64,000 nucleotides of DNA, from assembly GCA_027943335.1 (NCBI GenBank), contig BSBK01002928.1:712501-776500 (forward strand), written 5' to 3'. The position numbers and the translations under genes were made by a program. This DNA comes from Chamaecyparis obtusa. Taxonomy: Eukaryota; Streptophyta; Pinopsida; Cupressales; Cupressaceae. Each line of letters opens with the position of its first letter. The first letter of the stretch is position 1. Below the pieces are notes generated by a model. It was not told the DNA's origin. It was given only the letters and a program-made list of their open reading frames with translations, and did not search any database. Of the stretch, positions 1 to 11,195 are shown one piece after another.

Positions 1-275
1 CAAGAGAACCAACATGAACAATCAGCACCAAAACTACAGGAAAACACTGTTCTGACGGCAAGGAAAATAGTTGTAACTTTGAAACAGTCCATCCAAACTT
101 GATGTGCTCATAGGAGAAGGTTCCCAAATAGGTCCCAAAAATAATTTAAGCTTCACACACCATGAAACTATCAAATTCAAATATTATAAAGAAAACTACA
201 GCAAACAGGTACAAAAATTAGAAAATGTTTTTGGTTGATGCAAGATTGCCAAAGACCCAAGATGCTCCTGCATCA
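1..275 (-). mobile_element. Terminus of an LTR-like element inserted in Gypsy element 1
   Basis: Gypsy protease homology stops abruptly at about 276, and the adjoining sequence read on the minus strand begins TGATGCAGGAGCATC. This looks like an LTR start with a TG end and a short terminal inverted repeat (TGATGCA/TGCATCA). A related ~45-base terminus occurs at 12942-12987. The rest of the element lies outside the window, so neither the second end nor a target duplication can be seen. No coding sequence is recognised in 1-275. A non-LTR transposon end is the alternative. Confidence 0.45.
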
Positions 276-977
276 TCTCTCCTCTTGATCATAAGCTTTA
301 ATGGTAATTTTCTTCTTAGGATCAATAGAAGAATCAGATAAACCTAAGGAATTGATAAGGTTTAAAGTGCAAACATTAAGACCAGCTCCCCCATCTATGA
401 GAACTCTCTTAACCCTATGTCTTTGAATGAGGACTTCTATATGTAATGGCAAATTTTGAGGATGAGTGATGGACATATCATCTTGTTTTGAAAATGAGAG
501 ACAATGTGGTGAAATGAGGTGTCCCACCATGTTTTGAAATTTTTCTTCCTCCAATTTAATAGGAAAATTAGTCTCCACTAGGGCTTTTTCCAAGATCTCC
601 TTGTGATTTGGAGATAATTTTAACAACTCCAAAATAGAAATTTGAGCCTGAGTCTTTTGTAATTGGTCTACCAAATTATATGGATTTTTTGTTGTAGATG
701 GTTTTTTAGCCAAAATAATTGATTTTGTAGGACCAATAGGTTTAGGATCAACCCCTTGTAGGGTAATCCTTGAAGTTTGCCCCCTAGTGATAGCATAAGA
801 TGCTTCCTTTTTGGGTTGTTCCTTGATTACAACAACATTGACAACATGCTCCTGTTTGGATAATGTGTTGATAATGTTATCATAATGATGAGAAAAATTG
901 ACATTATTGTTGCCTTTTTTATTTAAATTGGAAGATTCACCTTTCTCATGGTTATAGAAAGGTTTCTTAAAGGCCAT
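273..977 (-). pseudogene. pro: Protease segment of Gypsy element 1, truncated
   Basis: This continues the gag frame. It contains the aspartic protease active-site region VLIDGGAGLNVCTLNLINSLG; the usual plant retroelement form D-S/T-G is D-G-G here, as also in the second copy. Homology to element 2 continues up to the codons for EER near 276, where the sequence switches to the foreign terminus at 1-275. The second protease half with the LLGRPW motif seen in element 2 is missing. Confidence 0.85.
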
Positions 978-1052
978 GTGATCTTCATTGTTTTGAGGCC
1001 CTTATATCTTGATCACACCATTGTCAATCAAATCTTGTACCACATTTTTCAA

Positions 1053-2639
1053 CTACAAGAAATTATTTGTTTTATGTTCTCTATTTATGTGGTATTCATA
1101 ACGACTAGACTCACTCCACCAAGTGGGCTTGTTTTGTGGTGCATATGGTTGAGCTCTAGGTAAATCAATAATCTTATTAGCAATTAGAGTTCTCAATGCA
1201 TTCTCAAGGGGTTCACCCAAAGGTGTGAATGTCCTCTTGGGAGATGGTGCCAAGAACGGCCTAGGGTTAGCCCCTTGATTATTCCCAAAGTTGTTATTAT
1301 TGGTATTGTTGTTGAAAGGCACTTTGGGAGCTTGATTTGCATTATTCACTTGAGTAGGTGTTCTCATGAGAGTAAAAGGAGTGACTTTCAAATTATTAGC
1401 ATCAAAAACCCCATCATTGACCATAACTTTGTTGTTGATCCTCAACCCAAATCGGTTATAGTTGTTAGGAGGATTCTTATTTTGATTGTTATTGTTGTTG
1501 GAGGTATTGTTGTTGTTGTAATTCTTGTTATCCTTGTAAATTTTTAGTTCTCCACTCTTAACCAATACCTCCTCCATAGTCACTCCATTTTCAATAAGAT
1601 CTTGAAAAGACCTAGGACATTGCATCTTTAATCGGTAGTTCATTTCATTACTCAAGCTATTTGTAAAGATGTCCATCTTTTCCTTTTCCGGTACACTTTT
1701 AGGGTATCTAGCAAATACTTCTCTCCATCTTTGTAAGAAAAGTAGGAATCCTTTTCCCTCTCTTTGCCTGGTGTTGCATAAGGTAATCATTGTAGCTTCA
1801 TGTTTGATATTATATGAATAATGTGTTACAAATTTAGCAGCTAACTCTTCAAAAGTTTGGATGCCTGAAGGTAATTTTGAAGACCATTCCATGGCCATGC
1901 CTCCCAAACTTCTAGGAAACAATCTCATTAAATAAGTAGTGTCATGCATGAACTCCAAGCTTAATGCACACAATTCCCTTAAATGATCTTGGGGATCAGA
2001 TGCTCCTTCATATTTGTCATACTTAGGAAAGACCACATTACTAGGGAATGGTATCATGATTAAACTCTTTTCAAATGGGAAAGGACACAATGCCTCTATT
2101 GAAAAGGGTTTTGGAGCCCCACTTTGCTTCATTGTGTCCAATTCTATTTGGAATAATTTAAATTTCTTGTTCATGATATCAATCAGACTATCTTCAACTT
2201 CCTTTTTCTTAAGTTGATTGACATCGTAGTCATGAGGGAGTTTAAGACCTTCTCAAGCTAGGTCTAGAAAATACTTCTCCTTATCTCTTTCTAATGCTTT
2301 TTCCATGAGCTTCATGAAGTATGGGCTTTGTATGGTTTCATTAACCTTTTCTTTGGTTTCATCTTCAGCTGTTGGCTCACCATTGCCCCCATTGTTAGTG
2401 TTGTAGAACCCTTGATTGTTAGGGTATGTTCCTTCTCCTCCATTGTTGTTATTTGACACTAGATTATTTGGGTCAATGCCTCCTCCATTTTTTTTGGTTT
2501 GATCCAAACCTGAGTTGCCAAAAGGAAAAGTCATGTTAGTTTCTACCTCTTGAATGGGTTCTTGTGGTATTCTTGAGGAGGTAAATGTGTCACTTGGAAA
2601 AGGAAGTTCTTGCCTTAGATATATTCCATCTGATTGCAA
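1053..2639 (-). pseudogene. gag: gag of Gypsy element 1 (broken)
   Basis: The frame from 2639 downwards encodes a Gypsy Gag: an N-terminal Asn/Gly-rich segment with repeated IDPNN..NNNNGG units, then the retrotransposon capsid region (motifs FPRSLGGMAMEW, EELAAKFVTHY, FLLFLQRWREVFARYP, LIENGVTMEEVL), then an Asn-rich tail and a degraded zinc-knuckle region. Capsid assembly is the family role. The frame is interrupted by TGA at about 2253, where the second copy has CGA, and by a stop at 1053. Protease downstream (977-273) lies in the same frame, so gag and protease were one polyprotein. The capsid part is 373 codons without a break. Confidence 0.88.
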
Positions 2640-3004
2640 GGTTTTATTTACATAGTAAGATCAAGTGAAAGATAACATGAGCATAAATCTCTTGGAAATA
2701 GGCTTTATCTCACTTGCTTGTGGCCAAATCCTTACAAAATTTTCAAAAATGTTTAAAACCAGGATTTCTGACCAGGTGGAATATTGGAACAGATAGAACA
2801 TCCAAAAGGGTATTCAAATATGAAATCCAAATTTTTTGAAACCCCAAGAAATATCCACTATTTTCCCTTCTTTGTTTTCAAGCGTCACTTTGTTGTGTAA
2901 ATGTGTGACTTAAAACTTAGTACGGGTCTTCTGGAATTTGCCTAGGCGGCGCTCTGCAGAGAGCAGGCAGATTTTTTCTATTTATAGGCATTTCTTAACT
3001 TTTT

Positions 3005-3223
3005 CTAAAGTGTTTCATAAAATGTCACATGCGTGACTTTATCATTTACTGGTGTTTCTTTAATAGTCACAGGTGTAACTTCACTGTGTTTAAGCGGTTT
3101 CTCTCTATGTGTGGGCAACACTTTGCAGATCAGGTTGTAAATTTTTATTTTTAAAAGTGATTTGATCAAATCTGTAGAATATTCTTTCTTGAAAATAAAG
3201 TACAAACACAACACACAAATCAA
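3005..3223 (-). CDS. Second small leader ORF, 72 aa, upstream of gag
   Basis: The frame runs from a Met with a hydrophobic start (MICVLCLYFIF) to a threonine/valine-rich end containing EVTPVTIKETPVNDKVT. The corresponding frame in element 2 (35574-35780, 68 aa) is also open and clearly homologous. The C-terminal half falls in the part of the leader built from degenerate GTGACNCC-type short repeats, so coding-like periodicity may come from the repeat itself. No known domain is recognised. Whether it is translated is uncertain. Confidence 0.28.
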   Translation of the reverse strand: MICVLCLYFIFKKEYSTDLIKSLLKIKIYNLICKVLPTHREKPLKHSEVTPVTIKETPVNDKVTHVTFYETL

Positions 3224-4239
3224 ATTTGTACTATATCCCTAAAACCACACTAAAAGTGTATGTTCTTGATCATTTTCACAAGTATAAACAAGAATGTCTT
3301 CCAAGCAATCTACCTAGAGTCAGATTTGGCTTTTAAACACGTTTGGCTCTAAAAGGGAGATTACTGCTTAACAAGATTTTTAATGAACACCTTCATTCTA
3401 GATCATGTCAAGTTCTTTTACCCACTTGTAGGCTTCCCATATGCACGAAAGAATGATTTGGTGCAATCCAAAGGACTACTCGAGGAAGTGAAGAATACTT
3501 GCACACAACCTAGTCACTCTCCTATTAAAGAAGAGTGTATTTGTTTATAGTGGGTCGGATAGTATTGTAGCTAAAGTGATTGTCTCCCACTTTGGGTCAT
3601 TCCCTCTCACCGTCCTCATAAGGAAATTCTCAGGAGGTAGGCCCTCTAATGATCTAATTTACCTAGCATATATAGAAAAACAAGAAATCAAACTTGGTTC
3701 AACAAGTTTGGGAGTTTGGTTCACTTAGAAAGTGAAGAGCATATCCCTATTGTTGTTCCTTGTTCCAAACACTTCATGCAAAAAAATTTCTTTTTCAACC
3801 TCTTGACAAGGAGATTCTTACAAATGAAATGTTTGGTTAATTCCTCATCCCTTTCTTTTTACCAAGTTGAACTCACACATTTGGCTTTTTGATCCACTTC
3901 TCAAAATGGAGAGCATATGCCTAATGTTTGATCAATTCGGACAATAGTAAGGTTTTTCCTATTAAACTAGATCCAAAGAAAAGCCACAATTTAAGCAAAG
4001 CAAGCTTGATATGAAAAATACCTCTTTTGTAGCTAGCAAAGGCTAGACACTTTTTTGAAGTTTTTTGACATTTATTTGCTTACTTACCTAGTGGCTATCG
4101 TTCCCATTCCGGCTCCTCCAACAAATTAGTCAACACAACAATACAAAGTAAAGGAAACCAAAAGGAACAAATTGGAATGCAATTAAGTGATCTTAACAAG
4201 ATTTTGCAAAGAAAATTCTAACAACTTAATGCAAGCAAT

Positions 4240-4449
4240 TTAGTTCAAAGTAGGAAATTTCTTTTTATAAGCATCCAACACCTTAATGTAATGTTTATAA
4301 AGCTTTTTTTCTAATTCCAAACTATCTAGAATTGAAGCAGTATGGATTTCCTTTAGATTTTTGGTTTGAATTCTTACCTCTTTGCTCTCTTGAGTTACTC
4401 TGCTCTCTGGTTTCCGTACTTTCCTATGTCCCATCTGCAGGAAAAACAT
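4240..4449 (-). CDS. Small leader ORF, about 65-69 aa, upstream of gag
   Basis: This is an unrecognised small reading frame in the 5' leader of Gypsy element 1. Its counterpart at 34355-34552 in element 2 is open over the same length and ends with the same residues (...KLYKHYIKVLDAYKKKF..). The shared part is basic and lacks a signal peptide or membrane segment. Most codons that differ between the copies give conservative or single substitutions, and neither copy has an internal stop although gag and pol of both are full of stops. Tat/Ogre-type plant elements are known to carry an extra ORF before gag, but I cannot show homology to it. It could also be a chance survival, because only two copies are visible. 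Confidence 0.4.
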   Translation of the reverse strand: MFFLQMGHRKVRKPESRVTQESKEVRIQTKNLKEIHTASILDSLELEKKLYKHYIKVLDAYKKKFPTLN

Positions 4450-4533
4450 AGATAGAGAGTTAGAAAATAGAATTTAATAATCTGACAACAAAATTAAACA
4501 AAAAAAATATAGGCGTCATTTATCAGCGAGTAA

Positions 4534-4870
4534 GCGTCAGTTAAAAGCTAATAGGTGTTATTTTAAAACTCACAAGCATCACTTTCCAGTGACTCAAGTG
4601 ACATTTAAAAATTACTACTCGTAACAATTTAACTACTAGGCATTACAAATGACTATAAATTGCATAAGATAAAATATCAAAGGCGGTAAAGAACAACTAA
4701 TAGGCGTCAGTTAAAAGCTAGTAGGCATTATTTTAAAATTCAAAGGCATCACTTTCCAGTGACTCAAGTGACTTTTAAAAATCACTAAGCGTAAAAGTTT
4801 AGCTGCAAGCAAAAAAATAACTGTAAATTGCGTAAGATAAAATATCAAAGGCGGCAAAGAATAGCTAACA
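4534..4870 (-). repeat. Two ~170-bp tandem copies in the Gypsy leader
   Basis: GCGTCAGTTAAAAGCTA occurs at 4534 and again at 4704, and the following sequence (TTTCCAGTGACTCAAGTGAC, AAATATCAAAGGCGG) repeats with the same spacing. The homologous duplication is present in the leader of element 2 around 34020-34260, so it predates the divergence of the two copies. Confidence 0.8.
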
Positions 4871-5127
4871 AGCATCGTTTCTCATATTTTAGGCGATGTT
4901 TTATGCTCTCAGGCGTAATACTTTACTTCATAGGTGTCAGAAGAAGAAAAGATAGAATAGAAAGAATCTCGTAGGCGTCAGTCAACTTCTTCTAGGAAAC
5001 ATCAAAATGCTCATAAGCGTCATTATATCCTTCATAGGTAGCGTTTCTCCTATTTTCTACAAAATTGACGTAAAAGTAAAGCCAAAAACACACAAAACTT
5101 GATAAAAATGATAGAAATGAGGCTCAA

Positions 5128-5146
5128 GGCCCCACGGTGGGTGCCA
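5128..5146 (-). other. Primer-binding site of Gypsy element 1
   Basis: The minus strand reads TGGCACCCACCGTGGGGCC two bases after the LTR end. This is the tRNA 3'-end complement form (TGG start) usual in plant Gypsy elements. The second copy at 33642-33660 differs by one base (CCGCGG for CCGTGG). Confidence 0.85.
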
Positions 5147-5148
5147 TT

Positions 5149-6082
5149 TGTGTGTGAGTGTTTACACCTTCATGAAATTAGGACAATTAGCAACAATTCT
5201 ATGAAAAGACAATGAAAATTTAATCTAAAGAATTACATTTAACATACATATCATCTCATGGTTCTCTATCTAAGCTTGGTAAGTAGAGCTCTTAGCCTTA
5301 TTCTCTACTAGTGACAATCCTAGAATGAGGAAATTATGATAAAATGCCTAAATCTAGCTCTCAATTCTCAAAATGATACAAAGATGCTCTCAAATCTCAC
5401 AATTTGCTCTCAAAATGCTAAAGATATTGCTCAGTTGCTCGCAAATTGCCTATAGTGATGATGCTATGCATTCAAATTTTCTAGTATATTATGCTCTCAA
5501 AATGACTTCTATTTGTAGTAAAATCCCAAGGGTAGGGGGTAGAGTTACTTGATCATGGTTTAGCCTTAGTTGAGTAAAAAACTTTGAAATGTTTTTAAAT
5601 GGGGGGACAATTTAAATGATTGTCTCAAATGTTTGGACAAGTAGACAAATTTGAGTGATTGAGATTCAAAGTTGAAAATGAGTGATTGAGATTCAACAAT
5701 TTGGAGTGATCCATGTGCATTGTGTTCTCAATTCTTATTGGTTGCTCAAATTATATTGAAAGATATTAGGATTAATTAAATTCCATCAATTAATTAAATT
5801 AGCCATGTAAGGGAATAGGTTCAATTTGATTTTTGATTTAAAACTATACAATTAATTGATTAAAATCAATTATATAGTGTGATTGATCCCTTTAAGCTTG
5901 TATTTAATTATTTGATGTCATGATTTGATTTTTCCTTTGATTTAAATTATTTTGTCCAATTTTGATTAATAAATGTCCGTTTAAAATTGATTTGATCCAT
6001 TTTGATGAAAATTAGAGCATTTGGCTAAGATTTTGTAAATTTGAATGATTCTAAGACACCTACCTAGTTTTGGGTGTCTACA
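5149..6082 (-). repeat. 5' LTR of Gypsy element 1
   Basis: On the minus strand the LTR starts TGTAGACACCCAAAAC at 6082 and ends ...CACACA at 5149, two bases before the primer-binding site. It matches the LTR split between 28075-28279 and 32882-33639. The counterpart of that copy's TATA box (TATAAATA at 33241) reads TACAAATA here near 5514-5521, so the promoter is probably damaged. The LTR is about 934 bases long. Confidence 0.88.
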
Positions 6083-6544
6083 GTACTGAAATTAACTTTT
6101 CATGGAGAATAATAATCATGAGGCCCATAAATGGGTTTTGAGAAGAATAGTTATAACAAGGTTTATGCCTAGGAGACCTGATAGAAAGTCAATACTGACT
6201 CCTAATAATGTGAAATAAATTTTTGACTTAAATGATTTCAAACAACACTTTGTGTATGCTAGTGTTGTGATAAATTATTTTTATTCTTAGAGGAAGTTGC
6301 AAGATATGGATAGGATTTTTCATTGAAATCATAGAATAAGGGTGTCCATTACCTTAAGTCTTTGAATTATCTAATTTTTGTGTCTACATGATATTATGTA
6401 TTGAGGGTTTATTTAGTATGAAAAATTATGTCATAGGAATACCCTTTTGATCTTGTCAAGCTCGAAGTGAAGAATATTGTTCATGCCTCCTTGAGTTAGT
6501 TTTTCTTGTCCTACAAGAAAAATATCCAAATTTTCCAATGGCTA
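6083..6544. other. Gene-free spacer
   Basis: AT-rich sequence between the Gypsy LTR and the 207-bp array. No coding frame or RNA gene is recognised. A short stretch at 6415-6490 (AGCTCGAAGTGAAGAA) resembles 19010-19025, which suggests remnants of one old dispersed repeat. Confidence 0.5.
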
Positions 6545-7195
6545 TAGGAACACTCACAGAATGGAGTTGTAATGGTTGTAGGAACAGTCACAGAATAGAG
6601 TTCCAGTGGCTACAGGAATAGTCAACTTCTAAAACTAAAACTAATTACTGACCATAAAAGTAACTAACACAATTGAGTGGAATTCTCACCAAGTGGCCCC
6701 CCTTGGATGAGTCTTCAAAAATTTGAACTCAGATATAGAAAATTAAAGTATCATTATATTCATAGAAAATAATCCCAATAGTTTTAGGAATAGTCACTGA
6801 ATAGAGTTCCAATGGTTGCAAGAATAGTCAACTACTAAAACTAAAAATGATGAGTAAACATAAAAGTAACTAACAAAAATGAGTGGAATTCTCACCAAGT
6901 GGGATCCCTTGGACGAGTCTTCCAAAATCTTAACTCAGATACAAAAAATTAAAGTATCATTCTAGATTCATAGAATATAATTCCAATGGTTGTAGGAACA
7001 ATCACAAAATAGAGTTCCAGTGGTTGCATGAATAATTAGATGCTAAAACTAAAACTAATTACTGAACATAAAAGTAACTAACAAAAATGAGTGGAATTAT
7101 CACCAAGTAGGCCTCCTTGGATGAGTCTTCCAAAATCTTAACTCGGATATAGAAAATTAAAGTATCATTCTGTTCATAGAACATAGTTCCAATGG
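6545..7195. repeat. Tandem array, ~207-bp unit, about three copies
   Basis: The phrase GAGTGGAATT..TCACCAAGT recurs at 6675, 6881 and 7089 (spacing 206 and 208), embedded in longer matching units (TTCCAATGGTTG, AAAGTAACTAAC, GATGAGTCTTC, AAATTAAAGTATCATT). A fourth unit occurs at 9270-9450 after an insertion. Units differ by scattered substitutions, so the array is not young. Confidence 0.85.
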
Positions 7196-7264
7196 CAGAC
7201 AATTAATGGGTGTTAGAAGGTTAATCTTCTAAAGGGGCATGGGGAAGAGACTAAATGGAGTTCT

Positions 7265-7690
7265 TTGGAGGAGGTATGGATAAAAGTGAATTTTTATGGA
7301 GCTTCTAAAGGAAACCTAGGCTCGACATATGTGGGGTTTGTGGAAAGGGATGTTGATGGAAATATTATCGCTATAAAAAAGACATTATTACGTGTAGGAA
7401 CCAACAATGTTGTCGAAGCTCATGCAGCTTCCCTAGGGGTTGAGTTGGCACAAAGACTACATTTCAAAAACTTACATTTGGAAGGGGATTCTCAAATTGT
7501 CGTCAATGCCATTACGTCAGACAGAATGCAGGCTTGACATTTGTAAAAATTAGTTGACATTATAAGGAAAATTTGGATCTCTTTCAAAATCTCAAAGTAT
7601 CACATGTTTATTGGTAGGGAAATACTCTTGTCGATTCATAGTCTAAGTTGAGAACTAACGGGGTAGTAACATAGAAGGTAAACCACTTTG
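7265..7690 (+). pseudogene. LINE RNase H domain fragment
   Basis: The 90-codon frame 7265-7537 carries the plant LINE-type RNase H signature: KVNF.GASKGN near the start, NNVVEAHAASLGVELA in the middle and LHLEGDSQIVVNAI near the end. RNase H removes the RNA of RNA-DNA hybrids during reverse transcription. The first catalytic Asp expected after VNF is Tyr (VNFYGAS), while the Glu and second Asp positions are kept, so the domain should be inactive. A TGA ends the frame at 7535-7537, and the usual C-terminal part of the domain is only weakly visible downstream to about 7690. No reverse transcriptase lies upstream, consistent with 5' truncation. Confidence 0.75.
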
Positions 7691-8719
7691 ATTAATGGAT
7701 GATCTGGCTTTGTGAGGTAGTAGAAAAATGGCTTGGCAGGGGAGATGAATCACACATCAAATTTTATGTGCTTTGATGTGATGCTTGGAGTGAAGGATAT
7801 ATTGCTCTCAATTTTGAAGGTCAGCTATTACGAGCAAGGTAGAAGATGTATGTTCTCTTTGAGGCTTTCTAGGTTCATCCCAAATTTATTGAGACTTAAA
7901 TGCACATGAATATTGGTACTGTACATTCCTTAATATGCATACTCAATGACACATTTCTCATAAATCAAAAAAAGAAGAGAGGTTGTAAGGTGGGAAGGAA
8001 AGTGAGGTGCTATGGAAGAAAATTTCACATTTGGCATTCAAATGACATGTGTCAAAGGAATGACTGAGCCATGTTTTCATCTCTTAACATCCCTTCTTTG
8101 TGTAGGTGATCAAGGCCCTCCTGGGTTTGGAGTATGTATTTTTGAATTTTTGGTGGCGCACAAATGCATACATCACATCTTTATTTTGTGCATGGGGGAT
8201 GCACTTTTATCCAATTGAGGAGATAAAAAATATTATGGAGGTGTGTTTACCCTAAATAGTAGGTAGGTTTGGATGAAATTTGTGATGTGCAGTCCTGGGT
8301 CATGGTTTTATTGTGGCGCATGAGGATTGGGGAATATCATCAAAAGTAAAATGTATGCTCACATACCTTGGGCTCTAGTGGTTGAATTTGTGCATGATTG
8401 GGACTTGGAGATAGCCGCCAAGTTACCTAGGAGACAAATGAACCCGAAGATCTTTCACCTAAAATTAGTTGATGTTTGGGAGGACATGAAATCCTAGAGG
8501 AGGGCTCTAAGGAGACACAATAAAAACTTGGGCCAAGGACAGAGGCGTGGGAGGAGGTATGGTGGAGGAGATAGTGGATGTACACACAATGGGTTTGTTC
8601 ATGCAAGTAGTTCTAGACCTATGTGTGGAAAGGTCACATGAAGGAAATGGACAGGTTGATAATGCTGGTGGTGAAAGGGATCATACCTTGGATACTAGAA
8701 GCTCACACTAAGGTTTTCG

Positions 8720-9262
8720 GTTTTCAACTTTTTTGTTATGGTCATCAATCTAGATAGTTTTTGAAATTTTGGTTGCATATTGTGCTTGTGTATAGGCATT
8801 TTGTTCATATTGTAATCTTTTGTATTGGGGCAAGATGGGTATAATTTTTAGGATATAGCTTGAATGTGGCCTTGGTTTCCTGGTTGATATACGTATGAAA
8901 CTAGTTGGGTATGGTGTTTTGGGTACTTTTACAACAGAATATTGTAATTATCTTTTTAAATTATTAATATAATATAAGAAAAAAAACTACCAATCTTCAA
9001 TCCGGTAAGTTGGTTTTTGAAATTTTGGTTGTAGAATGTGACTGTTCATACGCATTTTGTTCAAATTTAATCTTTTCTATTGGGGAAAAGTGGGTAGAAT
9101 TTGTAGGATATAGCTTGTATGTGTCATTGGCTGCCTAGTCAAAGTACATATGAAACTAGTTGGATATGGTATTTAGGGTACTTTTATAGTTAGAACTGGA
9201 AAATAGAATATTAAAATTATCTTTTTAAATTATTAATATGATATAACAAAAAAATTTATAAT
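8720..9262 (+). repeat. Tandem duplication of a ~270-bp LINE 3' end
   Basis: Two consecutive copies (about 8755-8985 and 9013-9262) share TTTTTGAAATTTTGGTTG, GGATATAGCTTG, GAAACTAGTTGG and a terminal TTTTTAAATTATTAATATRATATAA followed by an A-run. Each copy ends like a LINE 3' untranslated region with its tail. The segment before them (7980-8720) shows only degenerate reading frames that I cannot assign. Confidence 0.7.
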
Positions 9263-9450
9263 AAAAAAAATAGATCCAATGGTTGTAGGAATAGTCATGG
9301 AACATAGATCCAATGGTCACAGGAACCGTCAACTGCTACAACTAATTATTGATTAGAAAATAAAATAATTAACCAGATGAGTGGAATTATCACCAAGTGG
9401 GCTCCCTTGGATGAGTCTTCCCATCAAAGTATCATTCTATTCATCAAAAT

Positions 9451-10358
9451 TTTGTTGCATAAAACTAAAGTATCATTCTATTCATCAAAGTGTTGTTACA
9501 ACATGATAGTAATATGATTACTTTAGTGTGCATAAGATAATTGTATATCTATAACTACTTTAGAATAACGCTCATTTAATCACATGTAAGAGTAATATAG
9601 ATAGATTGCATAGCATCTTGATATCAACAAAAAAAATATGGATAGGTTCAAGCCCATATAAATAAGTTTTAGAAAGCACCATGAAAAGTATCAACAATTA
9701 GGTGCTAAACCCCATAATAATGATGACAGATATATAAGAAATCCTATTAAAAAATGAGCCATTATTTGGGCTCATCACTCCCCCAGCCTAATGGATTATT
9801 GGTCCTCTACCAAGTGGAATCTGATTCACATGTATTGTGTGCATCCTGAAATCATTCATTGTTGTTTGTCTCTCACTTTTCACTCCTGATTTCTAATAAA
9901 ATCCATTTATTTATCCAATCTCTCCCACTTGGATTTCTCTAATTATTCACTATAGGAATTATTCTCTTTTTAGTTTGGAATAGCCCACAAAAAAATTAGT
10001 GGTTGAAACATTAAAGGGAGCCAATATTGTTCCTTTCTTATCCCCAATCGAACATACTTTGGTGCCCTCCTCATAATGGTTACATAAAAATTCTATAAGG
10101 AATGGAGTTTGGCTTCCTTTAGGTCATTAGGTAACCCATTCCATCTTTCTTCTAGATATGCCAATTTTTCCCCTCCTATAGTTGCAGCCACCTATTCAAA
10201 TTCCTGAAAGGATTCTTCTCTCACACCTAGGATCTTCTTTTTGAATTCAACTTTGTATATAACTTTGTGCAAGTATGGAAAATGTTTGCAGGTTGACATG
10301 ATTCTGCCCTTAAAGGTAAAGGGGTATGGATTTCCCCATATGTATGTGTTATGAATTA
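9451..10358. other. Gene-free stretch
   Basis: Nothing is recognised apart from AT-rich sequence and short direct repeats (AAAGTATCATTCTATTCATC twice at 9425-9490). No RNA gene was seen. Confidence 0.5.
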
Positions 10359-11190
10359 CTACCCCCAAGTATTTTCATTTTGAATCCAAGAAATTAGTGC
10401 CCTTAAATGAATATCTCTAATATACATTAATGGATTCCACTCATGATCATTAGGAACAACATAGTTGTGAAAGTATAGTTCATAGAGTAATCTTTTAGTT
10501 TCTATTGGGGAAGATTGGTAAGCTTGGAAGAAGTTTTTTGGAGTCTCTATAGAAGGATTTAAACTAGATAATAATGTTGAAAATTGAAAATAAATACTAA
10601 GCTCCTTGAGATGCAATGCATATATCATTTGGGGAGTTCTACATTCTAAAATTTGTGGCACTAAGGTCATCACTTCTTTTACCTTATCTTTTAATGCAAC
10701 AATTTATGCATTCTTCCCCTCAATCACCTTATCTTTCTTTTTAATCACTTCCTGTAGCCTTTGCTTCTATTTATTCCATTATTATTCATTATCCTTCACA
10801 TATTTCCATAAATATAGGGCTATTGATGCCCATGAGAAATTAGTGGGTCGGTGAATACCTACTGGGAATACTCTTTTTTTCTAGTTCTCCACTTGCCACT
10901 TGCTCAGCTGCAGCAACGAGCCTTGCTAATCCTGAATTCTCTTGTTCTAGAATTCCTTCCATTGACAACCCCTCTTCTTCCTAGGGAAATTCCCTTTCTC
11001 AAGATATCTATTCATCCCCTCCTCAGATTCTTGTGTAGGAATCATTGCCCTATCCTGTCCCTGGGAGGTCTATTATGGATTCTCCTTTCTTCTTCACTAG
11101 GTGTGGTATGAACAAAGTTTGAGGATTCAATTTGGATGTTCACCCTAGGTGCGGTAGATTTTTCATGTTTACTAGGTTTACCCCTAAGCC
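10359..11190 (-). pseudogene. Degenerate transposon-like coding remnant
   Basis: A 104-codon minus-strand frame (10673-10359) and broken frames up to about 11110 look like former coding sequence: even amino-acid composition and phrases such as PSSPIETKRLLYELYFHNY and WNPLMYIRDIHLRALISWIQNE. I do not recognise a family. It may belong with the minus-strand remnant at 13077-13750, now separated by the LTR insertions at 11196-12987, but no junction proves this. Confidence 0.3.
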
Positions 11191-11195
11191 TATGA

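Larger units (their letters stand above)
276..6082 (-). mobile_element. Ty3/Gypsy (Tat-type) retrotransposon 1, 3' part cut off
   Basis: Read on the minus strand this is a 5' LTR (5149-6082), a primer-binding site, a leader of about 2.5 kb, gag and the start of protease. It aligns segment by segment with the plus-strand copy at 28075-43620, which assigns it to the same family and, through that copy's two RNase H domains, to the Tat lineage. Protease is broken at 276 by another element, so reverse transcriptase, integrase and the 3' LTR are absent from the window. Bases 6083-6087 (GTACT) would be one half of the target duplication. Confidence 0.9.
7196..9269 (+). mobile_element. LINE-like (non-LTR) insertion within the 207-bp array
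   Basis: The array breaks after ATAGTTCCAATGG (7183-7195) and resumes with ATAGATCCAATGG (9270-9282), a candidate 13-base target duplication with one mismatch. The inserted DNA starts with an RNase H domain of the plant LINE type and ends in an A-rich tail (9262-9269), the arrangement of a 5'-truncated LINE. Caveat: the same phrase belongs to the array unit, so it is not decisive. An internal A-rich stretch near 7967-7980 could mean two separate insertions. Confidence 0.6.
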
